Shown: positions 8,549 to 17,898 of the stretch, piece after piece | Layout: the number at the start of each line of letters is the position of its first letter | Numbering within the stretch: position 1 is the stretch's first letter | Origin: Chloroflexota bacterium | GTDB lineage: Bacteria; Chloroflexota; Ktedonobacteria; Ktedonobacterales; JADMIN01 | Direction of reading: 5' to 3' | DNA length: 64,000 bases | Assembly (NCBI GenBank): GCA_021323855.1 | Contig: JAJPKE010000027.1 | Span: forward strand, 62,001 to 126,000 | Position numbers and translations under genes: made by a program | The notes under the pieces: generated by a model | Seen by the model: only the letters and a program-made list of their open reading frames with translations | Database searches by the model: none | Told to the model about the DNA's origin: nothing

Positions 8549-9799
8549 ATGGCGAGCGAGAAAGACCGCAAAGATCGCTATGATGTGGCGATTGTGGGCG
8601 CGGGACCGGCGGGCGCCGCCAGTGCGAGCCTCCTTGCCCGTTCCGGCTGGCGGGTTGCGTTGCTGGACAAGGCGACGTTTCCGCGTGACAAGCCCTGCGC
8701 CGAATACCTCAGCCCCGCCGCCGAGCCACTTTTGCGCGAACTTGGCGTTCTCGATTCCCTGCTCGCCATCCATCCGGGGCGCTTGCGCGGTTTTCGCATT
8801 TATGCGCCGAATGGGCGCGTTTTTCAGGGCGATTTTGCTGCCACACGCGACGCAAACGGCCATAGTTATTTCGAGACGGGGTTGGCCGTTCCTCGTCTAC
8901 GGCTGGATGCCGCGCTGGTGCAGACAGCCACCGCTGCCGGAGCCGAACTGCGCGAGGACTGGCGGCTGGCGCAACTGACGCGCGATGCTGACGGCTGGAC
9001 GTTGACGCCATCAGGCGAACGCGAGCCGGTGCGGGCACGTCTGCTGTTGGCAGCGGATGGCGTTCACTCGACGGTGGCGCGGAGGCTGAACCTGCACATT
9101 CCCACGCGCATGCGCAAGGTGGCGCTGGTGGCTCATATGCGCGGCATCGCAGGGCTGGCGGACTACGGCGAGATGCACGTCGCCAACAGGCGCTATGTCG
9201 GCCTTGCGCCGCTCGAATCGCCAGACAGCGGCGAACATGGTGATTTATGCAATGTGGCGATGGTGGTGGATGAGGCGCGCGATGGGCGGAGGCTAGCCGG
9301 TCGTCCGCAAGATTTCCTCATCGAGACGCTGGCGAGCTTTCCCCGGCTGCGCGGGCGGCTCGATCATCTGACGATTGTCCGGCGTACATTGACGATCAGC
9401 CGCATCTGTGTGAAGGCGCGGCGACGCTCTGATGATGGCATGCTGCTCGTAGGCGATGCTGGTGGCTATTATGACCCCTTCACCGGCGAGGGCATCTATC
9501 GTGCGCTGCGTGGCGCGCAACTGGCGGCGCAGGTGGCGAACGCAGCGTTGGAACACGACGACCTGAGCGCGAACATCCTGGCGCAGTATGAGCATTTGCT
9601 GCGCGCAGAGTTTCGCGGCAAGCGCACCGTCGAGCGCATCATCCAGGCAGCGGTGCAGGCGCCACCTTTGATGAACCACATCGCCGCCATCATGAACCGC
9701 AGACCGGCAATGGCCGACACGGTGGTTGCCGTCACCGGCGATTTCCTGCCAGCCTCGGCGGTGCTGCGCCCTGGCTACCTGCTGCGCCTGATCGTGTAG
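8549..9799 (+). CDS. FAD-dependent oxidoreductase, geranylgeranyl reductase/UbiH-like
   Basis: A 416-residue flavoprotein. The Rossmann dinucleotide site is VAIVGAGPAGAASASLLARSGWRVALLDK at residues 13-41, the mid motif is LLLAADGVHSTVARRL, and the FAD ribityl motif is GMLLVGDAGGYYDPFTGEGIYRAL. This places it with aromatic hydroxylases and geranylgeranyl reductases. In phenolic-lipid clusters of the srs type, a flavoprotein of this class oxidises the resorcinol to a quinone. Start chosen at the ATG after AAAGGGCAGGCGCG. It runs toward the convergent PKS gene, leaving 11 bases between stops. Confidence 0.85.
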   Translation: MASEKDRKDRYDVAIVGAGPAGAASASLLARSGWRVALLDKATFPRDKPCAEYLSPAAEPLLRELGVLDSLLAIHPGRLRGFRIYAPNGRVFQGDFAATRDANGHSYFETGLAVPRLRLDAALVQTATAAGAELREDWRLAQLTRDADGWTLTPSGEREPVRARLLLAADGVHSTVARRLNLHIPTRMRKVALVAHMRGIAGLADYGEMHVANRRYVGLAPLESPDSGEHGDLCNVAMVVDEARDGRRLAGRPQDFLIETLASFPRLRGRLDHLTIVRRTLTISRICVKARRRSDDGMLLVGDAGGYYDPFTGEGIYRALRGAQLAAQVANAALEHDDLSANILAQYEHLLRAEFRGKRTVERIIQAAVQAPPLMNHIAAIMNRRPAMADTVVAVTGDFLPASAVLRPGYLLRLIV

Positions 9800-9810
9800 T
9801 GTGGCATCGG

Positions 9811-10917
9811 CTAGAAGCGCAAGAGACAGGTTTCCAGCGTCAAACCGGGACCGAATGCCATCATCACGCCCCAATCGCCGGGGTTGGGGCGGCCCGAACG
9901 CAGCAGTTCATCCACTATCAGCAGCACCGTCGCGGAGGAGCAGTTGCCGTGGTCGTGCAGGACTTGCCAGGAGAGCGCCATCTGTTCGTCGCTTAGCTCC
10001 AACTTGCCTTGAATCGCATCCAGGATGCTTGGACCGCCGGGATGAATGATCCAGTGACGGACATCCGAGATTGTCAGTCCATGTGGCGTGAGCAGGTGGT
10101 CCATCACTGCCAGGATATTGCGGCGCAGCGACACGGGCACACGCGGCGAGAGCGTCATCACGAAGCCCTGGTCGGTGATCTTCCATGACATCTGATCGGC
10201 GGTGGCAAAGTCGGCGGCGCAGTAGGTATCCACCACCTGCGGGCCGCTGGCGCGCTCATCATAGCCGAGCAGCGCCACGGCGGCAGCATCGCCAAAGAGC
10301 GCGAACGAGGTCAGCACTTCAGGATCGAGGCTTGGCATGAAGTGCAATGTCGTCAGCTCGACACAGAGCATGGCGACAGTGGCGTCCGGATGCGCGCGTA
10401 GCGCGGCGAGGCTCTGGCGCAGCCCCACGAGCGCGCCGAAGCAGCCCATATGCCCAACGACCAACCGCCGTACATCGCGCGGCATGCCAAGATCGCGCGC
10501 CAACTGAATGTCGAGTCCCGGCGCGCTATAGCCTGTGCAGGAGACGACAATGAAATCACTGATATCACGCGCGTCCCGCAGATTTCCTGCCTGGCGTTGC
10601 GCCTGTTCCATTGCATCCCGGCCCAGCGCATAGGCGGCGGACTCATAGGTGGCCATGCGTGCGCCGGTGGTCGGCGTCTCCGCATGATAGGCGCGCAGGT
10701 CGAGCGCGCTCTGCCGGTGCGCAACGCGGCTGGAAGCGAAGAGCCGTTCGATCAATCGTGCGTTGGCGGCCTGCTCAGCGTTCGCCTGCCAGTCCGCGCC
10801 AAGTATGCGTTCGCGCGCATACTCACACATCATGTCCTGCGTATAGTGATAGGGTGGGAAGGCGGTGGCGACAGTCAGTATGCGCGGATAGTCCGCAGAA
10901 TCAGCCGAAATGGTCAT
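9811..10917 (-). CDS. Type III polyketide synthase (chalcone/stilbene synthase family)
   Basis: A 368-residue ketosynthase starting MTISADSADYPRILTVATAFP; GGAG lies 6 bases before this ATG, so the upstream TTG is not needed. The catalytic triad is visible: Cys159 (GHMGCFGAL), His292 (WIIHPGGPSIL) and Asn325 (DHGNCSSATVL). The C-terminal FGPGLTLETCLL loop is the family's GFGPG element. Such enzymes extend an acyl-CoA starter with malonyl-CoA and cyclise it to pyrones, resorcinols or phloroglucinols. With methyltransferase, flavoprotein and prenyltransferase neighbours it should make a modified phenolic lipid or quinone; the exact product cannot be read from sequence. Confidence 0.93.
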   Translation of the reverse strand: MTISADSADYPRILTVATAFPPYHYTQDMMCEYARERILGADWQANAEQAANARLIERLFASSRVAHRQSALDLRAYHAETPTTGARMATYESAAYALGRDAMEQAQRQAGNLRDARDISDFIVVSCTGYSAPGLDIQLARDLGMPRDVRRLVVGHMGCFGALVGLRQSLAALRAHPDATVAMLCVELTTLHFMPSLDPEVLTSFALFGDAAAVALLGYDERASGPQVVDTYCAADFATADQMSWKITDQGFVMTLSPRVPVSLRRNILAVMDHLLTPHGLTISDVRHWIIHPGGPSILDAIQGKLELSDEQMALSWQVLHDHGNCSSATVLLIVDELLRSGRPNPGDWGVMMAFGPGLTLETCLLRF

Positions 10918-11038
10918 GAACGTCTCCAATTCGAGCGCATACTGGACGTGATCCCGTATGAGGCGGGGTATCTTGTATGTCAGATGCGTTTTACGGTAAC
11001 AGCGGGAGCAAACTCAATGCCACCGGCTCAGCAGCTTG

Positions 11039-11047
11039 TGCTACGAT
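11039..11047 (+). promoter_or_regulatory. Extended -10 element upstream of the LOG gene
   Basis: TGCTACGAT lies 114 bases before the LOG start. It matches the TGC-TACAAT-like elements before several other genes in this window. No good -35 is present. Confidence 0.35.
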
Positions 11048-11160
11048 AGGGTACCAGGATACATCGTAGCAGCCTGTACGCATCGGCTACCATTGTTTAT
11101 CCATCGCTCAGTACGAAACAGCAAGTACAGCGCATCCAGCCGAAAAGATGAGGGGAAACC

Positions 11161-11988
11161 ATGCCATCCCAGCCATCGCTGCCACCTATACCATCGCAAC
11201 CATCACAACCATCGCAACCGTCTGAACAACCGGAACCCGCGCCAGGCACGTTCATGTTCGACTATGAGCATAACCCTACCTGGCGCATCTTTCGCATCAT
11301 GAGCGAGTTCGTCGAGGGGTTCACCTTTCTGGCGCGCATCCACAAGAACGTGACGATCTTTGGTTCTGCGCGGCTGCCGGAGACGCATCCCGCCTATCAT
11401 CTGGCGCGATCACTGGCGCACCGGCTGGCAGAGCGTGGCTTCACGATTGTCACCGGCGGTGGTCCTGGCATTATGCAGGCGGCCAACCAGGGCGCGACCG
11501 AGGCGGGCGGTCCCTCGGTAGGGCTGAATATTCAGTTGCCGATGGAGCAGCGCATCAATCCCTATGTGCGACAGAGCATGAGCTTCCACTATTTTTTCAG
11601 CCGCAAGGTCATGCTGGATTTCTCCGCCGAGGCGTATGTCTTCTTCCCCGGCGGCTATGGCACGCTGGACGAACTCTTCGAGCTGCTAACGCTGGCGCAG
11701 ACCGGCAAACTGGAACGTTCAGCGCCGATCATTCTAATGGGCAAAGACTTCTGGCAACCGCTGGCTTCCTGGCTGGAGACCACGCTGCTCAACAAAGAAC
11801 ATACCATTGCCCCGCGTGATTTCGCCCTCTGGACGCTCACCGATGACCTGGATCAGGTGGTGACGATCATTGAGGAGGCTATTCAGCAGCAGGTGGAGCA
11901 GCGGATGGCCGCCACTGGCCGTGCCAACCATACCCCCGACGACAAGCTGCGGCAGGCCACCAAACAGATGTCGGAACTGGAACAATAA
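11161..11988 (+). CDS. LOG family protein (TIGR00730-type nucleotide phosphoribohydrolase)
   Basis: A 275-residue Rossmann-like protein. After a Pro/Ser/Gln-rich N-terminus (about 35 residues, low complexity) come the family blocks VTIFGSARLPETHPAY, FTIVTGGGPGIMQAANQGA and VFFPGGYGTLDELFE, where PGGxGTxxE is the signature of LOG/'lysine decarboxylase-like' enzymes that cleave nucleoside 5'-monophosphates to base and ribose phosphate. AGGGG precedes the ATG. The phospholipase D-like gene starts 1 base after its stop, so the two are translated together; no functional link between the families is known to me. Confidence 0.9.
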   Translation: MPSQPSLPPIPSQPSQPSQPSEQPEPAPGTFMFDYEHNPTWRIFRIMSEFVEGFTFLARIHKNVTIFGSARLPETHPAYHLARSLAHRLAERGFTIVTGGGPGIMQAANQGATEAGGPSVGLNIQLPMEQRINPYVRQSMSFHYFFSRKVMLDFSAEAYVFFPGGYGTLDELFELLTLAQTGKLERSAPIILMGKDFWQPLASWLETTLLNKEHTIAPRDFALWTLTDDLDQVVTIIEEAIQQQVEQRMAATGRANHTPDDKLRQATKQMSELEQ

Positions 11989-11989
11989 C

Positions 11990-13084
11990 ATGATGAACAC
12001 ACCTGATACACTCTCGGTTAACTTTCTGGCGGAAGGCGAACAGACCGCGCTTCAGATAGCCGGACGGCTGGCGGCGTTCATTCGCGGCGCAGAGCGGAGC
12101 CTTGATTTCGCTATCTATGACTTCCGGCTGAGTCCAGAGACACGCGCCATCATTGCGGATGCGTTGCGTGAGCGCGCAACAGCAGGCGTCGCTATTCGTA
12201 TTGCCTATGACGCTGACAAGCCCTCATCGCCGCCGTTGCATCATGGTATGGACCCGGCGCCTAATGGCACTGGCGAGTTCGTGCAATCGCTGGGGTATCC
12301 CTGGCGACGCATCGGCGGCATGAAGCTGATGCACAACAAATATATCGTGCGCGATGCAGCATTGCCCGGCGCAGCCGTCTGGACCGGCTCTACCAATCTC
12401 ACCGACGACGCCTGGACGTTGCAGGAAAACAACCTCTTGCAACTGACCTCGCAGCCAGCGGCCGGCTACTATGCCCGCGACTTTGAGCAACTCTGGCAGG
12501 ATGGCGACATCGGCAATAGTGGGGCGTTCGACACGACGCCAGTGACACTGCGCTACGGCGGGCAACCGGCACTTGTTGACATCCATTTCTCGCCGGGGCG
12601 TGGCCGCGAGATTGATTACGAGGTGGCACGCCGCGTCGCGTGCGCGCAGAGGCGGGTACGCATCTGTAGCATGCTGCTCAACTCAGGCGCGCTGCTCTCG
12701 GCGCTGGGTGAGGTATTGCAGTATAACCAGGCAGAAGTGAGCGGTGTCTACGACCGTACACAGATGGAGAGCGTGCTGGAGCAGTGGCAGGATGTGCCGC
12801 ATAACCGCTGGAAGATCTACGCCGTTGAAGACATTATCAGCGCGGCCCATCTCGTCGGGAAAAACTCGACGCTGTACAGTCCCACCAGCCGGCACGATTT
12901 CATGCACAACAAAGTGCTGGTGGTGGACGATACGGTCATCACCGGCTCCTATAACTTCTCGAACAGCGCCGAGTTCAACGCTGAGAACATCCTCATCATC
13001 GAGAACGCGGCGCTGGCAGACGCTTACAGCAACTATACCGATCACCTGATGCAGAAATACGGAGGCGAACAAGGCAACCAATGA
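11990..13084 (+). CDS. Phospholipase D-like protein with two HKD motifs
   Basis: A 364-residue PLD superfamily protein. HKD motif 1 is HNKYIVRD at 115-122 followed by GSTN 133-136; motif 2 is HNKVLVVD at 306-313 followed by GSYN 319-322. Two motifs in one chain make a complete active site for phosphodiester cleavage or transfer. No signal peptide or helix is seen, so it is probably cytosolic, and it could act on nucleic acid (bacterial Nuc-like) or lipid. The start is the ATG 1 base after the LOG stop; its end overlaps the amidohydrolase start by 4 bases (ATGA). Confidence 0.88.
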   Translation: MMNTPDTLSVNFLAEGEQTALQIAGRLAAFIRGAERSLDFAIYDFRLSPETRAIIADALRERATAGVAIRIAYDADKPSSPPLHHGMDPAPNGTGEFVQSLGYPWRRIGGMKLMHNKYIVRDAALPGAAVWTGSTNLTDDAWTLQENNLLQLTSQPAAGYYARDFEQLWQDGDIGNSGAFDTTPVTLRYGGQPALVDIHFSPGRGREIDYEVARRVACAQRRVRICSMLLNSGALLSALGEVLQYNQAEVSGVYDRTQMESVLEQWQDVPHNRWKIYAVEDIISAAHLVGKNSTLYSPTSRHDFMHNKVLVVDDTVITGSYNFSNSAEFNAENILIIENAALADAYSNYTDHLMQKYGGEQGNQ

Positions 13085-14265
13085 TGACTTCTATGACCGT
13101 TCACGAGGCGGCGCAGGCATTGCGCGAACAGGTGGTGGCCGACCGGCGTCACTTCCACCGCAACCCGGAGCTAGGCTTCCACGAGTATGATACTGCTGCC
13201 TACGTGGCGGAGCGGTTGCGCGCGCTGGGCATCGAACCGCAGACTGGCGTGGCGGAGACCGGGGTGGTCGGCCTGATTCGCGGCGCGACGCCCGGACGTT
13301 GTGTGCTGCTGCGCGCGGATATGGACGCGCTGCCGCTGACTGAGGAGACCGGCGCCGAATACCGTTCGGAGCGCCCTGGCGCGATGCACGCCTGCGGCCA
13401 CGACGGGCATACCGCCATTTTGCTAAACGTCGCTGAGGTTCTGATGCAGCGGCGCGACGAGATCAAAGGCACCGTCAAGTTGGTCTTTCAGCCAGCGGAG
13501 GAGGGTCCAGGCGGCGCGAAGCCGATGATCGAGGCAGGCGTGATGACCAATCCAGAGGTAGACGCCTGTTTTGGCCTGCATCTCTTGAACGATCATCCCG
13601 TGGGCACGCTGGTGGTACAGGGCGGTCCACTTCAGGCGAGCGCCGACGAATTTGAGTTGACCGTCGAGGGTGTCGGTGGCCACGGCGCCGCGCCGCATCA
13701 GGCAGTGGATGCCATCGCCATCGGCGCGGCCATCGTTAATGAACTGCAACGCATCGTCAGCCGCGAAGTTGACCCGCTGGACGCCGCCGTCATCACCGTT
13801 GGCTCATTCCACGCAGGCACCAAACACAACATCATTGCCAGCCGCGCCGAACTGCATGGCACGATTCGCGCCCTCAAGCCGCAGACGCGCGCGTTCTTGC
13901 AGCGCCGCATCGTTGAGATAGCAACACAGGTGGCGGCGGCCAGCCGGGCGACCTGCGACGCGCGTATCAATACGCTCTATCCGGTGACAGTCAATGACAA
14001 CGCAATGGCTGCCTTCGCGCGTTCGGTCGCGGAGAAGCTGGTGGCGCCGGAGCAGGTTATCACGGCGCCGCCGGTCATGGGCGCGGAAGATATGAGCTTC
14101 TTCCTCAACGCCGCGCCTGGCTGCTATATCTTCCTGGGGTCTGCCAACCATGAGCGCCATCTCGATCACCCACACCACAGCCCGCTCTTCGACTTCGATG
14201 AGGCGTGCCTGCCGCTGGGCATCGAACTGTTGTCGCAACTGGCGCTAAACTATCTGGGGCAATAG
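13081..14265 (+). CDS. M20 family metal-dependent amidohydrolase
   Basis: A 394-residue peptidase M20D/IAA-amino-acid hydrolase-type enzyme. Metal ligands are seen in MHACGHDGHTAILLNVAE, in FQPAEEGPGGAKPMIEAGV and in the C-terminal HHSPLFDFDE block; the dimerisation insert contains GGHGAAPHQAVDAIAIGA. It should hydrolyse N-acyl or amino-acid conjugates in the cytosol. It is third in a tightly packed operon with the LOG and PLD-like genes (4-base overlap). Natural substrate not predictable. Confidence 0.9.
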   Translation: MMTSMTVHEAAQALREQVVADRRHFHRNPELGFHEYDTAAYVAERLRALGIEPQTGVAETGVVGLIRGATPGRCVLLRADMDALPLTEETGAEYRSERPGAMHACGHDGHTAILLNVAEVLMQRRDEIKGTVKLVFQPAEEGPGGAKPMIEAGVMTNPEVDACFGLHLLNDHPVGTLVVQGGPLQASADEFELTVEGVGGHGAAPHQAVDAIAIGAAIVNELQRIVSREVDPLDAAVITVGSFHAGTKHNIIASRAELHGTIRALKPQTRAFLQRRIVEIATQVAAASRATCDARINTLYPVTVNDNAMAAFARSVAEKLVAPEQVITAPPVMGAEDMSFFLNAAPGCYIFLGSANHERHLDHPHHSPLFDFDEACLPLGIELLSQLALNYLGQ

Positions 14266-14270
14266 CTCAT

Positions 14271-15425
14271 TTACTTGCCAGCGGCAAGTTCGCCGAGCAA
14301 TGCGCGGGCGATGACGAGGCGCTGAATCTGGTTGGTGCCCTCGAAAATCTGGGCGACTTTCACATCGCGCATGTAGCGTTCGACCGGCCAGTCGCGCACG
14401 TAGCCCGCGCCACCAAGCACCTGCACCGCGTCGGTCGTTACCTGCATGGCGATGTCGCTGGCGAAGCACTTGGCCATCGCCGCGTGCATCGAAGCTGCTG
14501 GTTCGCCCTCATCCATCTTGAACGCCGCTTCATAGACCAGCAGCCGTCCTGCCTCGATCTTCATCGCCATATCAGCCAGCATGAACTGGATGCCCTCAAA
14601 CGCGCCGATAGGTTGGCCGAAGGCGCTGCGTTCACCGGCGTAGCGCGTGGCGACCTCGAACGCTGCCTGCGCGACGCCGGTGCTGATGGCGCCAATATTG
14701 ATGCGTCCGCCGTCGAGCGAGGAAAGCGCAATCTTCAGCCCGTCGCCTTCCTCGCCCAGCCGGTTCTTCGCTGGTACACGGCATTGCTCGAAGATCAGTT
14801 CGCCGGTGGGGCTAGCGTGCAGACCCATCTTGCGCTCGCGCTTGCCAATGCTAAAGCCTGGGGTATCCTTCTCGACGATGAACGTAGAGATACCGTGCCC
14901 GCCCGCGTCGCTGGTGCGCGCCATCACTGCGTAGATGTCGGCCACGCCTGCGCTCGTCACCCAGAACTTTGTGCCGTTGAGGATATAGTCGTCGCCGTCG
15001 CGGATGGCCGTCGCGCGCACATTGGCGGCGTCGGAGCCGGCGTGCGCCTCGCTCAGACAGAACGCGCCAAGCAGGTCGCCGCCCGTCATCCCTGGAACCC
15101 AGCGGAGCCGCTGCTCCTCATCGCCAAACTTGTTGATGAGGCCAGTCACCATATTGTGCACGGAGAGCCAGACGGCGGTGGACATATCCGCCTTGCCGAT
15201 TTCTTCGTAAATCAGCGCGCCAGCCAGCCGCGATAGTTGCGAACCACCCAACTCTTCAGGAACCAACAAACCGGTTAACCCCATCTCGGCCAGTGGCTTG
15301 AAGATTTCGCGCGGAAAGTGATTCTCTTCATCCCATCGTTCGGCCTGCGGCGCAATCTCGTTCTGCGCGAACCGCCGCACTAAATCGCGTATCTCTTGTT
15401 GCTCATCGCTGAGTCGGAAGAACAT
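14271..15425 (-). CDS. Acyl-CoA dehydrogenase
   Basis: A complete 384-residue acyl-CoA dehydrogenase starting MFFRLSDEQQEIRDLVRRF, with GGAGG 6 bases before the ATG; the longer upstream reading frame has no ribosome site and no homology. Visible blocks: GLLVPEELGGSQLS, FCLSEAHAGSDAANVRA, the substrate/FAD loop GGRINIGAISTGVAQAAFE, RSAFGQPIGAFEGIQFMLADM, and the C-terminal QVLGGAGYVRDWPVERYMRDVKVAQIFEGTNQIQRLVIAR with the catalytic-base region (EGTNQ). It belongs to the short-chain/butyryl-type branch. It is monocistronic and convergent with the amidohydrolase. Confidence 0.93.
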   Translation of the reverse strand: MFFRLSDEQQEIRDLVRRFAQNEIAPQAERWDEENHFPREIFKPLAEMGLTGLLVPEELGGSQLSRLAGALIYEEIGKADMSTAVWLSVHNMVTGLINKFGDEEQRLRWVPGMTGGDLLGAFCLSEAHAGSDAANVRATAIRDGDDYILNGTKFWVTSAGVADIYAVMARTSDAGGHGISTFIVEKDTPGFSIGKRERKMGLHASPTGELIFEQCRVPAKNRLGEEGDGLKIALSSLDGGRINIGAISTGVAQAAFEVATRYAGERSAFGQPIGAFEGIQFMLADMAMKIEAGRLLVYEAAFKMDEGEPAASMHAAMAKCFASDIAMQVTTDAVQVLGGAGYVRDWPVERYMRDVKVAQIFEGTNQIQRLVIARALLGELAAGK

Positions 15426-15590
15426 CGTTGTCCTCCATCCTTTCGAGCTATGAAATGGAATGTACTGCCGTATGGCATTGTGGCATGAAGGCGGGCATAA
15501 CGACAACCCGGTGACAGTCGGGTGTGTGTGAATGCTGGGTGGCGCGTGATAGAATTCGAGTGTTTGGCCGCGCGCCAGCATGACTGTATT

Positions 15591-15599
15591 TGCTATAGT
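15591..15599 (+). promoter_or_regulatory. Extended -10 element upstream of the fumarase-family gene
   Basis: TGCTATAGT lies 60 bases before the ATG at 15659 and fits the extended -10 pattern seen elsewhere in the window. Confidence 0.4.
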
Positions 15600-15658
15600 T
15601 CATGATGGCATATTGTGGCTCCAGGCAAGCAACGACGCTTCTTGAGGAGATTGCACGC

Positions 15659-17125
15659 ATGACACAACCGAACGGACAGGATACAGCGACCCGTGTCGAA
15701 CACGACTCACTCGGCGATGTCGCCGTTCCCGCAAGCGCGCTCTACGGCGCACAGACCCAGCGGGCGGTGGAAAACTTCCCCATCAGCGGGTTGCACGCCC
15801 ATCCGGCGATGATCCGCGCGACGGTGCTGGTGAAGAAGGCGGCGGCGCTGGCGAATCAGGAGACGGGACGGCTGGACGGGCGCATCACCCATGCCATCAG
15901 CCAGGCGGCAGACGAGATTTTGGCCGGCCAGTGGCATGAGCATTTCGTAGTGGATGCCTATCAGGCGGGCGCTGGCACCTCGCACAACATGAACACCAAT
16001 GAGGTGCTGGCCAATCGCGCCATCGAGATTCTTGGCGGGCAGCGCGGCGACTACAAACTCGTCCATCCCAACGATCATGTGAACATGGCGCAATCCACCA
16101 ATGATACGTTCCCCACCTCGATGCGCGTCGCCACATTGCTGATGATCCGCGAGACGTTACCGGCGATGGAACGGCTGGCGGCAGCTTTCGAGGAGAAGGG
16201 ACGCGAATTCAACCATATCGTCAAATCCGGGCGCACGCATCTACAAGACGCCACGCCGATCCGGCTGGGGCAGGAGTTCGCTGCCTATGGTCTGACGCTC
16301 CGGCGCGACATTAAGCGGCTCCAGCATGCCAGCGAAACGCTCTACGAACTCAATATCGGCGGCACCGCCGTCGGCACCGGCCTCAATGCTGAGCCGGCCT
16401 ATATCAGCGGCGTCGTCAAGCATCTTGCCGAGATGACCGGCTTCCCATTCCGCAACGCCGAATCACTGGTGGAGATTGCGCCGAGCATGGCGTCGTTTGT
16501 CGAGGTCTCCGGCGCGCTGCGAGTGCTGGCGACTGACCTGACGAAGATCGCCAACGACATCCGCCTGATGGCCTCCGGTCCCGCCACCGGCTTCTATGAA
16601 ATCGTCCTGCCTGCGGTGCAGCCTGGCTCTTCGATTATGCCGGGGAAGGTCAACCCTTCGATGGCGGAGATGCTGAACCAGGTCTGTTTCCAGGTGCTTG
16701 GCTATGACACGACCATTACCTTTGCCGCGCAGGCCGGTCAGCTCGAACTGAATGTGATGATGCCGGTCATCATTCATAACATGCTCTGGTCGCTGACCAT
16801 CCTCAAGAACGCGATGGACGCCTTCACCACGCGCTGTGTGACGGGCATCGTCGCCAATGAGAAACGCTGCGAGGAATACGCCTTCAAGAGCGCCAGCCTC
16901 GTGACGGCGCTGGCTCCTTACATCGGCTACGAGCTTTCCGCGAAGCTGGCAAAAGAGCAGGTGCAGACGGGGCGTGATATCCGCGACATCGTGCGCGAGC
17001 ATCACGCGCTGCCGGAGGCTGACTTGCTGGAAATCCTCAAGCCGGAGGCGATGACGGAGCCGGGCGTGGCGGGGCAGGGCAAGACACAGACGCCGATTCT
17101 GGGCCATGCCAGCGCGGGCGGCTAG
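15659..17125 (+). CDS. Class II fumarase / aspartase family lyase
   Basis: A 488-residue lyase starting [26 protein letters not shown] is 9 bases upstream, favouring this ATG over one 57 bases earlier. It carries the superfamily blocks: [78 protein letters not shown] and the mobile catalytic loop [19 protein letters not shown] and QTQRAVENF favour fumarate hydratase (TCA cycle: fumarate to malate), whereas NTNEV, NPYIGYE-like text near the C-terminus and ENMT-like PEAMTEPG resemble aspartate ammonia-lyase. I favour fumarase but cannot exclude aspartase. It overlaps the convergent methyltransferase by 4 bases. Confidence 0.88.
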   Translation: MTQPNGQDTATRVEHDSLGDVAVPASALYGAQTQRAVENFPISGLHAHPAMIRATVLVKKAAALANQETGRLDGRITHAISQAADEILAGQWHEHFVVDAYQAGAGTSHNMNTNEVLANRAIEILGGQRGDYKLVHPNDHVNMAQSTNDTFPTSMRVATLLMIRETLPAMERLAAAFEEKGREFNHIVKSGRTHLQDATPIRLGQEFAAYGLTLRRDIKRLQHASETLYELNIGGTAVGTGLNAEPAYISGVVKHLAEMTGFPFRNAESLVEIAPSMASFVEVSGALRVLATDLTKIANDIRLMASGPATGFYEIVLPAVQPGSSIMPGKVNPSMAEMLNQVCFQVLGYDTTITFAAQAGQLELNVMMPVIIHNMLWSLTILKNAMDAFTTRCVTGIVANEKRCEEYAFKSASLVTALAPYIGYELSAKLAKEQVQTGRDIRDIVREHHALPEADLLEILKPEAMTEPGVAGQGKTQTPILGHASAGG

Positions 17126-17769
17126 CCTGCGCGCCGCAGCCAGTACCATGCGGAGGCGGCGCGGCCACGGGTGACATCGCTGCCAGCGACGATGCGTTCA
17201 ATCTCGAAGGCGGGCGTGAAGAGCGCCCGCACCTCATCTTCGGTAATGCCAATGAGCCTGCTTCGCAGCAGGCGTGGCGCGAAGCCATAGAGCATGTAGA
17301 GAGCATGCGGCGCGGCGGCGCGTATGAGGCCAGTCGCATAGCCTGGGCGCTTCTCCGCCGGAATCGTATGCAGGCAACCAAGATCAAAGAGCAGTATGCA
17401 CGGATGGCCGGTGTCGAACGATTCGGGGCGCGAGGCGTCCGCCCTGCGAAACTGCGCGGAGCCGGAGAGTGCGCCAGCGCGCCGCAAGCGCTCATTGGCG
17501 CGCTTGATTGCCGGGCCGGCGAAGTCTATCCCCGTCACCTGCCAGCCGTGTTGCGCCAGATAGAGGCTGTTCGTGCCGGTGCCACAGCCGATATCGAGCG
17601 CGTAACCCGGCGCTGGCGCGTTTGCGTTCTCGATAACTTCACGCAGTTCCGGTGGCACGACACCACTATCCCACGGCGTGCGGCCACGCCAGTAGGCCAG
17701 CGTGAAGCCCCAGCGTTCAGGGATCCTGAGCGTCCTGTGAGTCTCGTTGGTTCCACTGGTTCCGGCCAT
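17122..17769 (-). CDS. SAM-dependent methyltransferase
   Basis: A 215-residue class I methyltransferase starting [26 protein letters not shown] lies about 9 bases upstream, so the long in-frame extension toward 18117 is not used. Motif I is [27 protein letters not shown], and [26 protein letters not shown] is the post-motif region. The fold resembles thiopurine/tellurite (TehB-like) methyltransferases that act on small molecules. It diverges from the MFS gene with 129 bases between. Confidence 0.85.
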   Translation of the reverse strand: MAGTSGTNETHRTLRIPERWGFTLAYWRGRTPWDSGVVPPELREVIENANAPAPGYALDIGCGTGTNSLYLAQHGWQVTGIDFAGPAIKRANERLRRAGALSGSAQFRRADASRPESFDTGHPCILLFDLGCLHTIPAEKRPGYATGLIRAAAPHALYMLYGFAPRLLRSRLIGITEDEVRALFTPAFEIERIVAGSDVTRGRAASAWYWLRRAG

Positions 17770-17898
17770 CGGTACATTCTCCTCTGGACTGTGTAACATG
17801 CGGCATGATATGCTGAAATCAGCAGTATGTCCCCTATCATACTGGTTTGACAGCGAATAAACCTGCAAACATTCAAGACGGATGATTGGAGCTTTTTT

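Noticed and set aside
14205..15236. Plus-strand reading frame opposite the acyl-CoA dehydrogenase
   Set aside because: It is the antisense of a well-supported gene and shows only Ala/Arg/His-rich text.
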